Shown here: positions 46,790 to 61,736 of the stretch, one piece after another
How the letters are laid out: every line of letters begins with the position of its first letter
Numbering within the stretch: the stretch's first letter is position 1
Source of the DNA: Adineta steineri
Taxonomy: Eukaryota > Rotifera > Eurotatoria > Adinetida > Adinetidae
Reading direction: 5' to 3'
Length of the DNA stretch: 64,000 nucleotides
Assembly: GCA_905250115.1 (NCBI GenBank)
Contig: CAJNOI010000010.1
Location: 85,847-149,846, forward strand
Notes under the pieces: model-generated
Told to the model about the DNA's origin: nothing
Database searches by the model: none
What the model saw: the letters and a program-made list of their open reading frames with translations, nothing else
Made by a program: the position numbers and the translations under genes

Positions 46790-46791
46790 AG
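46773..46791 (+). promoter_or_regulatory. Candidate 5'-UTR splice acceptor of the kinesin gene
   Basis: A long pyrimidine run (CCGTTTTTTCTTTTCTTAG) ends in AG at 46790-46791, 44 nt before the ATG. It fits a trans-splice acceptor or the end of a 5'-UTR intron. Confidence 0.4.
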
Positions 46792-46835
46792 AGATTTAAT
46801 TTGTTCTTCAAGATCATCTACGATTCATACGTTTA

Positions 46836-50600
<3,765 letters not shown>

Positions 50601-52077
50601 TAAAATAAATTTTTTTTATTGTAGGAACAATATTAATTTGATTTTCTTTTTTTTTGCACATAGACATATACGTTGTTTTTTATCGTTTCTTTAAGAGAAT
50701 TTATTCTTATCTTTATTATATGTCATTCTTAATACTTCTATTATTCGTATTTGTATACTTTGACAAAAAAAGGTTTAGAGAACATATGTATACTCATATA
50801 TAATTCTCTTTTGCAATAACGACAAACAAAAGTATTTTCCATACTCTTTTTCTTTCTATCGCATGAGAATAATTTAAAACACTTGTTCGTTTTCTTTCAT
50901 CAATCGCCTAGCGAATATGAATTATCTCTGTATCTATAGGTGTTTGAACAGTCCCCTTTTGCATGTATGTATATCTTTTTCTAATCTCTATCCAACAAGA
51001 TAAATCTAACAAGGATCTCGAGATATTTTTTTTGTTCAATTTTCTGTATGTGTGTGTGTATGTATGTCTATTCGTCAATCGATATGGTTGTTGTTTCTTC
51101 TCATTCTTGCACTTGTCTGTTTGTTTTCTCATCTGTCACGATCATTTTTATTCGTTTTTCTTTTCTTTTTTTTTGACATTCTGTACAATGACAATTTTGA
51201 ACATATGTCATTTATTTGAAGTATGTAATGAAAAACAAAACAAATAACTATGCTGAGAGTGTTTATTTGAAATTTATAAACTTTTTTAAACGATAAAAAC
51301 TTAGTTCGCACGAATGCATGTTCAATACTGTGTATACAAATTAACATATTTAAAATAATAAGTCCACATACCGATTATTTATGTGAATATATCTGCACGC
51401 AATATCCTTTTACTCGGTTATATACTATCTAAATAATTGTTGAAACAGTCATTATATTCTAGTTTTGCGTGTACTAGTGATTATTCTTTATATGAATAAC
51501 AGATCATGTAAATTTACAATCTTGCATGTTTGTTACATGTAGATGAAATAAGTTTCCTGTTGTTATAGATATATACTTTCCGAAAGAATATTTGTATATA
51601 CTTACTTGAAATATAAATAAATCAAATCTTATTCATGATTAAAATAATTGATTGAATTAGTTGTATGAATCTCTCGTCCTAAAGATAATATTTACATATG
51701 AAAAGAAGAAGAAAAAAAACATATTAAATCTAATATTATTTCTATACTGAAAGATTTTAAAGAAATACTTGTAAATCATATATTTCGTGATAAAATTAAA
51801 TAACGGATTAAAAATCTTCTCGTTCATTTCTGCTCACTAATCATGTCATAATCTAATACTTACTGATCACTTCAGGAGTACATCGAGATACTTTCAGTAA
51901 AAAAAAGTGCCAATAGCAAGGATCGGTGGATTATCACTCATAGAGAAGAAAAGATTAAAAGAAAGAAAAAAAGAAGGAAAAAGAAAAAAAATTTTTTTTG
52001 TTATAATAATAAACTAGACTTGAATACCATCTTACATCCACTAGTTAATTTTTACAAAAAAGTTTCTCTTGTCGATC
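50601..52077. other. Intergenic, kinesin 3' flank and upstream of the small membrane protein
   Basis: T-rich sequence with TATGTGTGTGTGTATGTATG microsatellite-like DNA near 51045-51065 and purine-rich AAAGAAAGAAAAAAAGAAGG near 51955-51990. No supported gene. Confidence 0.5.
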
Positions 52078-52803
52078 ATGGTGCAAATTGACGAACCTCT
52101 TCATCCATTATGGTTAGGTATATTAATGTTATTTTCTGTAATGATTATTCTTGGTATATTATGTTTTATGCGAAGAAAATGTGGTTCACAAATACGTCAT
52201 GTATTTAAAGTTTTGTGTTGTGGAAGTGAACATAATAATGGTAAAAGAAAATTAACATAAAGGAAATAGTCTTTTTTTCTCTTGTTTTTAGAACATCGTG
52301 TAAAAACATCTAAACATTCATCAATGAGTACTGCATATAATTGGGCACCAGTATATAATCCTGCTCCTCATCAGTCACCAAAATTATATACATTAGTTCG
52401 AAATATTCAAATGACTAGTTTTGATAGAGAACAAGCTATACAAGAAACAAATAATAGTGATGATAATGTTGAAAATGATATTTTTTCAATACCTGATGAA
52501 TCTGATCAAATTAAAGTAGATTCTAATTTGTCAAATAAATCTCTATATCTATTTGTTTATTTATTCTAGACATCTACAAATCGAAAGATTTCTCAATCAA
52601 GTCAAGGATCAAATCTTAAACGAAATTGTGAAACAGCTCGAAAATTTTATGCAAGTATGCGTCGAACAAGTCAATGTCAAACAACATCATCAAATAATAG
52701 TACTACAAATGATTCATCATTAATAACACACGACCGATTAATCAAAACAAATCATAATGATAAATTAAAATTTTTTCATACAACACGCTTCTTTAATCAT
52801 TAG
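52078..52803 (+). CDS. Small single-pass membrane protein, unrecognised
   Basis: First in-frame ATG at 52078 (MVQIDEPLHPLWLGIL); the in-frame TTG nine bases upstream is not a likely start. One hydrophobic span (about residues 10-30, LGILMLFSVMIILGILCFM) is followed by a basic stop-transfer RRKCG and a juxtamembrane Cys pair (LCCG) that may be palmitoylated. Two introns (about 52242-52291 and 52519-52570) lead to a cytoplasmic tail rich in Ser/Thr/Asn with YNWAPVYNPAPHQSPKLYT and a basic end, TAG 52801-52803. Length about 208 aa. With a short N-terminus and no signal peptide, a type III-like orientation is inferred. Family not recognised. Confidence 0.68.
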
Positions 52804-53438
52804 TAAAAAGAACAAAACTTGATTTCTCTGAAGTATATACTAGATTAATATTACAATTCAACAGCATTGATTTAATCTTTTGATTTGCTTGTATGGGAAA
52901 AAGAAAAAAATATATATGTTGAAACAAATACATTCTGCATAGTATTTGTTTAATCAACAGTATGATATCTCTATCGTATTGATATTCTGTTTGTAATCGT
53001 TGTCATGCAATATGATTGAACAAATCGATGCAAGATGTGCTGATTGAATGATTGATGATAATATTCTCAACACTTCTACAAATTTTTTATTGAATCTATC
53101 AACAAAGCTATTTCTTAATAAACATATTCATTTATCTTTATATTTATTTTCCTCTTCTTTCATTTGTATTTTTTTTTCAAGATATATACTATTGACCTAA
53201 GCATATAGGTCAGTGTACAAAAAGAAAGAGAGAAGAAATAAGCAACAGACATACACATAAGCTCACAGACGAAATCGATAGATAATATATTTATATATAT
53301 ATATATAAAAACAAATGTTTGTACTGTTTAAATGTTAGAGCAAGATAATTTTTATCTAGAAGGGGTTTGCACAAGACATAAACGCATAAACAAAAAGCAA
53401 AAAGAAAATTTGTTTGAAGAGCAAAACTATGAATAAAT
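52804..53438. other. Intergenic between convergent genes
   Basis: The 3' flanks of both neighbours. A (TA)n run at about 53285-53307 is visible; no exon. Confidence 0.55.
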
Positions 53439-55733
53439 TCAAGTATTAAGACCATTGCTATTGTTACCACCTGCAACTACTTCAAAATTTTTGACAAGTT
53501 CACTAACCGGTCGTCTTTCATATGTCATAGTATTATCAGTTGTCGATGGTAAAGATGCTTGTTGTACAGTTGTTTTTATTGTTTCATTTCGTACTTTAAC
53601 AGTTATAACTTGAACACTTTGTTCCATAATTTTTTCACCTAATGTTGGATGATTTGAAAATTCTGATTTTGTAATAACTTTAAGTGTTGTTGTTTGTTCA
53701 TCATCATTTGATGGATGTTCATCATAGGATTCAGTTATAAAACGACGTGATTGTTCTCCATCTCGTGATTCGGAATGAATTATTTCTGTATAAGTTATAT
53801 TATGAGTAGGTGATTTTATTTTCGTTTGAGTCTCAACAGGTGTTACAATAGGTGTTACAAGCGGTGCTGGTGGTGGTGATGTTGTTGTTGATGTTTCATC
53901 AAGAATTGCATGATGTTCTTCAATAATTTGACTAATAGATGCTGGTATTTTTGATAATGAATCTGTTGTTGCAATATGCCTATGATCTTCTTCTTCAATT
54001 TTTCCCGATGATGTTGATATACCTAGTTTTGTTATTGATGTTGTTAAATTTGGATTTGATAAACCTATTTGTGTTAAATGTGCTAATTCATCCAATGACA
54101 TTTGTTTACTAAAATTATAACGATCTTTAGAAATCGTTTCTTCATTAGCAATAAATGATTTTGGGCGATTTTCACTACGTAATTTAGGTTTTTGATGAGG
54201 TGGTGATGTTGGTACTGGTTCATTTTGTATTGGTGATGTTAAACCAAGTGAATAAGATGATGCTTGTTTTGTTGTTGTAGTTATTGTTTGAAGACTTTCT
54301 TTTGATTCAAATTTTTCTCCATGTTCTTTCATTTCTTTAACCATACGTTCAATTGATGCTTCGGATTCATCAGGTGATTTAACTGTATCGACTTTTTCTT
54401 CTAAATCATGTTCTACTGGTGCTATTGGATTTGCAAGTTCACTACATGTTGTTTCTTCAATAGCATCCATCATTAATTCATTGATATCATCATTAGATTC
54501 GCCAAGTTTTGGTTGAATATCAATTTGATTTATATCTTGTTCTATTTCTTCATTTGATAATTGTTCACTAGCAACTTTTTGTTGATCAGCCATTTGACGA
54601 AAAATTTCAGCTAGATGAACTGTATGATCAACAGTAGGTGGATGATCGCTTGATACAGTTGCTTGTTCTTTTGAGGTTGATTTTTTTAAAGGAACATTAG
54701 TTACACCACATTGTATGACAAGAGGTGGTGGTGGTGATGATGCTGTTTTACTGGGTTTATCAACATGTATCTCTTTAATATTTTCGGATATTGTTGCCAT
54801 TGTTATTGGTGTTTGATAAACAGCTTCAAGTCCTTTGAGAGCATCATCGATCGAACGACGAAAATCATCAGTAATTTCATTTTCATCAAGTAATTTTGAT
54901 GGTCGAGATACTGGTAATGGTGCAGGAGGAGGAGGAGGAGGCGGTGTGAACAAAGATGAACTTGTTAATATTTTTGGACGCATTTTAACTTCAGTTACAA
55001 TTATTGAACGAAGTAGATTTCCATCATGATTTATAGTTTCATCATGTTCATCCAAAATTCGTACGTCATAACCACCACATGGATTAGCAAATATAGCAGC
55101 TTGTTTACCCTATTTTTTTTTATGAAAGTTTTTTTGTCTTATTGTAACAATATTTTTACCTTATAGAATAAAATACGTGCTTTTTCTAACGCTTCTTTTA
55201 AAGCAATTCCTGGTTCACCCGATGATACTTGAATATTTTTAGTTTCAAGTGTAGACGTACCATTTGTATGCTAAATAATATATGTATTTAAATGAATTAC
55301 AAAAGAGAATTTTATTTATTACTTCCTCAGTTGCTAGTTGTTGTTCAGCTTCAAGTTGTATATTTCCACTACGTAATTTATCTGCCGTTTGTTTTAATAT
55401 AGTTATTGTATGTGCAACTTTTTTCGGTGATGCTAATGTAATTTCTTTTTGTACAAGTTTACCTAATTTGTTTGTTGATTTTATATCATGACGTTCAGCA
55501 AGTAAATCAAGCGCTTTGCCAACGATAGTTTTATAATCTTCAGCTTCATTTGATGGTTGTGCTGTTGATAGAACATCATTTAATACATATTCATCAGCTT
55601 TAGGTCGATTTGTTTTTAACCATTTACGAAAATGATCCGTTATTAATTGGTGACCATCGTCGGTGATTGATGATGGAACTGAAATTGTATTGTCTTTCGT
55701 AGTTCCTGTTTGATGCGAACTTGTACAACCCAT
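53439..55733 (-). CDS. Predicted N-myristoylated protein with proline-rich segment
   Basis: I choose the ATG at 55733 (MGCTSSHQTG) over one 24 nt upstream because it yields a classic N-myristoylation signal with a following Cys for palmitoylation, predicting plasma-membrane attachment. Exon 1 runs to about 55324 (FRKWLKTNRPKADEYVLND, KALDLLAERHDIK); exon 2 includes ALKEALEKARILFYK; exon 3 begins GKQAAIFANPCGGYDVRILD and runs without introns to TAA 53439-53441. It carries a poly-Pro block (TPPPPPPPAPLP), then a long acidic, Ser/Thr-rich, probably disordered region, and ends near VAGGNNSNGLNT. Total about 700 residues. The N-terminal part looks conserved and folded. I do not recognise the family. 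The Pro-rich stretch could bind SH3/WW domains. Confidence 0.75.
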
Positions 55734-58020
55734 CGTTCTGTATCGACAAACGATCAATAGTAATTACTCATCATTCCCGACTTTTTTTTCTCTTTCTTTT
55801 TGGCTTCTGTTTCTATTTGGATCTACACATAGACGAGAAAAAAAATATAAGAGCCTTCGTTCTATCTATCACGTCTCTCGTCTTCTCCCTTCTCTTTCTC
55901 TCTATTCTAACTTCACTTCTCTATACAATACAGATCTACTATGACTGTTACTCTGTTATAACTTACGTCGCTTGAGAGATGGACGCATGTGTATGCGTTC
56001 AATTATTGAGTAAGGAAACGAAGAAAAAAAAAAGAAATCTAGAGAGTCGATAATACTATTCTCCCTTTTTTTTTTGGTTCGCTCATAATAAGCGTTGTAT
56101 TGAACTATTAGTGCGAGAAGAATGCAAATCCGCATAGTTGATTCGCTTCTCTCATTTTTTTTCTCTTGTTCCCTTGTTTGGTTCGTTTCTTATTCTACGA
56201 TTGTACTCTTTTCATCATGCTTATTTTTTACGTGTTTGAGAGACACATCACTCGTATGTGTCATGAAACAACACATTGAATAATGAATTTTCATATTCTT
56301 CTTCGTTTCTTTCTTCTATATTTTCATTCGCGTCGACGTGCAAACATGCAGAAAAAACACACATAGATAACAATAGTTTACTTATTTGTGTGTGTACAAC
56401 CCCCCATATATTGATGAAAATAATTGTAGACAAGAATGCTCAATCATCATTGTTCTCTACTCTAGATATTTATTTATTGTCATTTTTTTCTCGTTATTAT
56501 TGACTAGTGACATCCGTTCAATATGATTTTTTTAAGAAAAAGAAAATTTAATCATTCTCCGATGAGAATAAAATACTAAAAAAAAAGAAGTCTTTCCATA
56601 CATGTGTACATGATTCATGACTCTTGTGAATAAATATAGACAAAAATAAATTAATATGAACATTCCTTTCCGTTTCTTCTTCTTTTTTTTCTATGTTATA
56701 AAAAATCATGAGCAAATATATTTGACGTAATGACTGCTAAACAAATCTCAATCATAAATTCAATCAAACAAACAAATCCAGCTATGACGAACAAGCTATC
56801 TATAAGAGAAAAAAAAATCTAGAATAAATGAGTGACATTTCGGATGCAGAATAGTAAAGAGATGTCAGAAATTCAATTTGTTCATTGCTAACTAATGAAA
56901 GTCCAACAACCGTTCCGCTTTCTCCCTCTCTCTCTCTCTGTATATAGATTGATTCAATTAAACACATCTGAATAAACTGGTCGACTCACTCGAGAATCGA
57001 CCTAGTCATACTAGGGATGGCGTTTTCTAATAATAAAGATTAGTTTGGTTTCTTATGTTGCTCTATATGCAGTAGTCACTAGATAGATTCCCTCTGGAAT
57101 CTAATGGAAAACGACGTTCTAATATATAATATGTTAATGTTACATATCCATCTATATTTTGAATAGAAAGAAAAAGAGAAGAAAAAGGAAAAAAGAAAGT
57201 TTGTTTAGATTAATCAATAAGAATATTTTGCATCAAAATTCAATGGTCAGAATAGAATATAGAGAAAACTATGTCTATTAATAGATAGTATAGTATTCAT
57301 AATCATTAAATATATCATCTATTATTCATATATGCATCCGTTGTTGACTAATAAACTACGAATTTTGATTTGAAAGAGAAATGATAATATTATTTTTACA
57401 TGCATACATATAAATAGTAAAATCGAATCGATGATATAAACTGAAAAATATATATTTTTAGAATATTAATTAAAATTTCTGAATGCAAGAAGATTTGTCT
57501 TCATTTCCGAATTATTGTTGATTTACATATTCTTATCACCATATATGTTCATCTTAATATTGATTAAAACTTTAGGGTGTACTCCTTATCAAGGAAACAA
57601 CATATAAAATATCTTAACAGGTTTAAAGTATGGCATAATGTAATGAGATCACTCTAACTGATTATATTCACGAGAACAGTTACAGTTCATCTCATATTTA
57701 GCGAGAGTAACTTAATACATCCTTTTAGTATGAACAACCTATAAATCATAAACATGTTTCTGTTATCTTCAGCTAAAAAATACTTATTGATTATTTTTGT
57801 TGAAAGAATGTATGAAATTTATGATGTCTTGTATATATGAATATGTTGTAAAATGTTAAAAGTACTTTTGTCTGATAGTATAGTCATAAACTATTATTTT
57901 ATGTTGATTGATTAAAAATGTTATAAATTCTTTTATTTTAAAATGGCTAAATAAAACTATCTATACTGTATCATGATTAATTATTTTTAAAAATGTTGGA
58001 TTTTATCATATACAATGTTT
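55734..58020. other. Long intergenic region
   Basis: Promoter side of the myristoylated-protein gene and 3' flank of the LU-domain gene. It holds pyrimidine-rich DNA near 55780-55920 and a (TC)n run near 56922-56939. No convincing exon on either strand. Confidence 0.5.
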
Positions 58021-59709
58021 TTAGTTAATGATAAAAAGTGAAATACATAGTCTTATTAGAAAAATAATAATGGCTGCTGAACGGGTCATAGCCATAATGG
58101 GACTTGATGATGGTGTTGGTTCTGTAATAATTGGTGATGCTGTAGTATTCGTAATTGGACGAATAAAAAATAATGAATCGAGTTGAATATCTTCATGTAT
58201 GAGATCAAGTAAACTGTATACTGTTGAAGGTTGATTACAGCCATTCTTTGAACAATAAACATTTACTTCTTCATAATCTAATATATCATCGTCAATATTA
58301 TAAGTAGCTGTAAGTATAATACTTGATTCAGTTGCAAAATTTTCACATTCAGCTTTGAATGCATATACACAACTGCTATAATCTGGATGCTTAATATATT
58401 GATCAATATAGCAACGTCCAGCAGATGAACAAGAAGCATTCTTGCATTGATCAAAAAGACTAAAATTACTACAAACTTCACATTCAGCACAATAAGTAAG
58501 TGGTTCAGGACTTTGAAGATATGCAGCTATTTCTAATGGTTCAGCATTAAATTGAAAACTTGTTATTAATTTGTCAACGAGACGACCATCATTACATAAT
58601 TCCCAATCACATATATAACTAATAAAATTGACTGATGGTGGATGCCATGTTAAGTTTGTATAAAGTATAAGTTCTTCTTCTGCATGAATAAAATGTCTAT
58701 ATGGTAAATTCGTTTGTTCTACATGACCAAGCTGAATGAATTCCTTACCAGGAATTTCTTTAAAATTGCGTACTATTTCACAATAACTTTTATCTTGATA
58801 TTCAATTGTACATTCTAATATTTTACAATCATCACTACCGACTGCACGATCACAATGACATGTATAACAACCCAATAGACCAGTATTTGGTTTTGATGTT
58901 GTTGCTTGTGGCCGAAAATAAAGTTGATCATTTATTTCTGTTATAAAAGTAATATTTCTTTGTATAGTTTGAACATGAGGTGGATCATTACAATTGTTTT
59001 TTTTACACCAAATATCTATTTCACCTGTTTGAAATTTCTTATCATCCATATAATATGTTCCTGTTATTTCAATGGATGTATTAAGTTTTTCATTTAAACA
59101 TGCACTAGTAAATTGAAATGAACATGAACTATTATGTTGCACTGGATCATCCAAATGATCATCAATTTCACACGTACCACTACATGGTACTGTTGCACAT
59201 GTTATTGCTGTAGTTGAATTTACACATTTTGTACATGATGCACATGTTGTGAACGTTTCATTTGGTTGAAGAATCAATGAATTTGTTAATAAATTTGAAT
59301 CAACAGTAAATGTAAGACCTTTTGGAAGGAGACTAAGAATACGAGGTGTATTGCATAAATTCCAATCACAACCATAAGTAAATTCTTTTACAATAGGTGC
59401 GTGCCAACTTGAACTACTTTCTAAATAGACAATTTGTTCTTTAGCTCGTAAATAATGTTGTGATTCCAAAAATATCAGATCAGAATTTGGTCTATGATCA
59501 AATGTAATACTGTTTGATGATGTTCGTGCAATCGTACAATAATTATTTTCAACATATTCGATTACACATTGTAATTCACTATCATCTTTGCATGTTGTTT
59601 CACCAACATTAACAGAACAACTACATTTATAACATTGAAGACAGTTAATTTGAATAATCGTTCCCAAAAATACAAAACCTATAATAATAATAATAGATGA
59701 ATAATGCAT
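58021..59709 (-). CDS. GPI-anchor-type secreted protein with duplicated Ly6/uPAR-like cysteine modules
   Basis: Intronless 562-aa frame. ATG 59709 starts a signal peptide (YSSIIIIIGFVFLGTIIQ). Two tandem halves (about residues 22-275 and 281-530) repeat the same layout. Module one opens CYKCSCS.../CYTCHCD... and closes CDWNLCN/CDWELCN; module two opens CASCTKC/CAECEVC and closes CKKNNCN/CSKNGCN. The CxxC opening and terminal C-x3/4-CN are hallmarks of three-finger LU domains. Many N-glycosylation sites are present. The C-terminus is a Thr/Ser/Pro linker, then a hydrophobic tail (AAIIIFLIRLCISLFIIN) as in GPI-anchored proteins. The likely role is a cell-surface binding protein; the ligand is unknown. 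Confidence 0.8.
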   Translation of the reverse strand: MHYSSIIIIIGFVFLGTIIQINCLQCYKCSCSVNVGETTCKDDSELQCVIEYVENNYCTIARTSSNSITFDHRPNSDLIFLESQHYLRAKEQIVYLESSSSWHAPIVKEFTYGCDWNLCNTPRILSLLPKGLTFTVDSNLLTNSLILQPNETFTTCASCTKCVNSTTAITCATVPCSGTCEIDDHLDDPVQHNSSCSFQFTSACLNEKLNTSIEITGTYYMDDKKFQTGEIDIWCKKNNCNDPPHVQTIQRNITFITEINDQLYFRPQATTSKPNTGLLGCYTCHCDRAVGSDDCKILECTIEYQDKSYCEIVRNFKEIPGKEFIQLGHVEQTNLPYRHFIHAEEELILYTNLTWHPPSVNFISYICDWELCNDGRLVDKLITSFQFNAEPLEIAAYLQSPEPLTYCAECEVCSNFSLFDQCKNASCSSAGRCYIDQYIKHPDYSSCVYAFKAECENFATESSIILTATYNIDDDILDYEEVNVYCSKNGCNQPSTVYSLLDLIHEDIQLDSLFFIRPITNTTASPIITEPTPSSSPIMAMTRSAAIIIFLIRLCISLFIIN

Positions 59710-59990
59710 TTTATTACAATAAACGACTGTATAACTATAAATGATAGAGTATTTATAGTTAATGAAGAGTTTTAATGTTTATGGCAGCTTTATACTAAGA
59801 TAAGATTTTTATATGGAAAGGATAATAAACTTTTATTAACTTTAATATACGTTTCATCAAAAAGAAACAATGAGAGATTATTTTTATCTTGAATAAATCT
59901 TACTAGGAACATATTCATCAACGATTTACTCAAAAAATCTAAATCTAATTGCATTGGTTAAACTCATGTGGTACTATTCAAATTATAAAA
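59710..59990. other. Intergenic up to the gap
   Basis: Upstream of the LU-domain gene. TATTTATAG about 40 bp before its ATG may be a TATA-type element. No astacin-like sequence is seen on this side of the gap. Confidence 0.45.
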
Positions 59991-60000
59991 NNNNNNNNNN
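59991..60000. other. Short assembly gap (10 N)
   Basis: Ten N flanked by A runs. It cuts an astacin gene just after its first 100 codons, and the next exons are not found beyond it. Confidence 0.98.
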
Positions 60001-60359
60001 AAAAAAAACGCAGACTTGTCGTGCTAGATTACCTGGTATAGGTGTTCCAACATCGTACATTAATTGATTCATAGCATTGATAATTGTTGTTCGATCATTA
60101 GTTGTTATAGCTGATATATCATATGGAATTATTTTATTTGGCCAACGACGATAGTTCCCATAGAAAGCAGCGCCACGACTTGTATCAGAATTAGGTGGAA
60201 AGAGTATATCACCTTCAAAACCACCACCTAATTTATAAGATATTAATCATATATATATCGAAATATTGCTTTTATTTTACCGTTCAATTCTGGATTGATA
60301 TTTACCGGTAAACCAGTAATAGTAAGTACGAAACACGAAATAATAATAGTTGTAAGCAT
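60001..60359 (-). CDS. Astacin (M12A) metalloprotease, N-terminal fragment truncated at gap
   Basis: Exon 1 (60359-60281) starts MLTTIIISCFVLTITG, a signal peptide. Exon 2 (60227-60001) gives GGGFEGDILFPP, where FEGD is the astacin propeptide aspartate-switch motif, then RRWPNKIIPYDIS, the typical start of the mature protease, and AMNQLMYDVG...QVCVF. The HExxHxxGxxH zinc site and Met-turn would follow but are lost into the 10-N gap; nothing on its other side continues the gene, so the true gap is larger or the join is wrong. A secreted digestive or matrix protease is expected. Confidence 0.82.
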
Positions 60360-60772
60360 TCTTTTTCTTTTGACTTAATCGATTTAGCAGTATATTAGTT
60401 ATATATAGTATCTGTAAGGCCATTATTTGATTATTTCTTAACACAAAATCATGATCGTTTTTTTTTGTTTTTCGCATATCAAATGACATTCCACCCACAA
60501 TTTTACATCGTCATTGTTTATTAATTCGTCTAATGTCATAAATCTGTAAAAGATATCTTCTTCCTTTTCGTGCTTTCCCACCTTTTTTTATATATTTAAA
60601 AAAAAAGAAACGATGTGAGATATATAAAATAAATGATTATATTATTTTGTTGATGTATGACAGATTACATCAATTGGAAAGTTTGTTCAGAAAATGAAAA
60701 AGTACAAAGAACAAATGCAAATAAAAGGAAAGAAAACCGGTTTGTTATTTTTATTAAAAGCAAAAACGAATA
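60360..60772. other. Intergenic
   Basis: Upstream of the astacin start and 3' flank of the vasculin-like gene; A-rich. No exon. Confidence 0.5.
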
Positions 60773-61426
60773 TTAATCGTCATCATCTGATTGTGAATCA
60801 ATCATTTCATGTTGAAATATATCTTGAATATTTATATAAGGTAATGCACGACGATTTAAAGCGGACATTAATACTGAGGATCGATTATTTAAATTTAATT
60901 TTGGAAAATATTTAATTTGTTTTTCATATTCTTCTTTATCAGTATCTGTTATTTCATAAGTCATATCATTATTCCAACCCATACGTATTAATAATCTAAA
61001 TGATTCAAAAAAATAAAGTTTCCTATTTAAATCCTATTACTCAACTCTTTTTCTTCTGTTGTTTCTGGTACAGACAATAAAAGTAATATTGTTTTAGAAT
61101 TCAAAAAACGGCTACGTTTATCTAAATTTGTTGGTAAAAGATGTAGACGACGTTGAGAATTTATATCTATATCCTATAATACAACAGGTTGCATAATGTA
61201 AAAACACTCAAGAACAAACAAAAAAAACATTCCCTTAGGGAGACACTTTCAAGATATTTTAAATCTTACTTTTCCATATGAATGTTGAGATTGTTCATTA
61301 GTATATTTTTGATTAGGATTTGTTTTCTATAGAAAAGAATTTTACAAGTTTTAATAAATTCATATATATATATACATCTGAATTGGAAATTTTCATCCAT
61401 GCAGGCATAAAGCCACTTTTAGCCAT
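60773..61426 (-). CDS. Compact vasculin (GPBP1)-like protein
   Basis: Four short exons. ATG 61426 gives AKSGFMPAWMKI, resembling the vasculin N-terminus (x-F-x-P-A-W-x). Next come KTNPNQKYTNEQSQHSYGK and DINSQRRLHLLPTNLDKRSR, then the last exon with ELLIRMGW followed by an acidic loop and EYEKQIKYFPKLNLNNR, matching the conserved vasculin C-terminal (E-x-x-LL-x-x-MGW) block. It ends in an acidic SQSDDDD with the stop at 60773-60775. At about 160 aa it is far shorter than vertebrate vasculin (about 470), keeping only the two ends. A role as GC-rich-promoter-binding transcription factor is inferred from the family. The third donor appears to be GTTGAG, a weak site. Confidence 0.6.
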
Positions 61427-61736
61427 CGCATTGCGATAAATAATTCAGGTGAGATTGATAAATGACGAAGCAATAAATTGGTACAATCAATCAAATGAAA
61501 TCGAATTTTTTTAATTCTAATTAAAAATCAAACGAAAAAAGTTCTTTATCTTTTGAAGAATATTTATTTATTTTGCATATAGGAATATAAATATCTCATG
61601 ACTATTAGCGACATTTATCATGAGAGCGTCTGTTCCTTAGAAACGAAGAATATTAATGGCAAATTCGCACTTAAAACATTGAGTTTCTATTTATTTTATT
61701 GTATATTCATTTAAACTTTTTCTCGAAACAAAATCA
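61427..61736. promoter_or_regulatory. Divergent promoter region of vasculin-like gene and DNAH10
   Basis: 310 bp between the two divergent start codons; AT-rich. Contains ATCTCATGACTATTAGCGACA and GAGAGCGTCTGTTCC, the only moderately GC-rich portions, around 61590-61640. Confidence 0.45.

Noticed and set aside
50963..51247. 94-codon plus-strand frame downstream of kinesin
   Set aside because: Low-complexity Phe/Cys/Val string over a TGTG microsatellite and T runs; kinesin 3' flank.
52069..52077. Upstream start for the small membrane protein at 52069
   Set aside because: The codon there is TTG; the first real ATG is at 52078.
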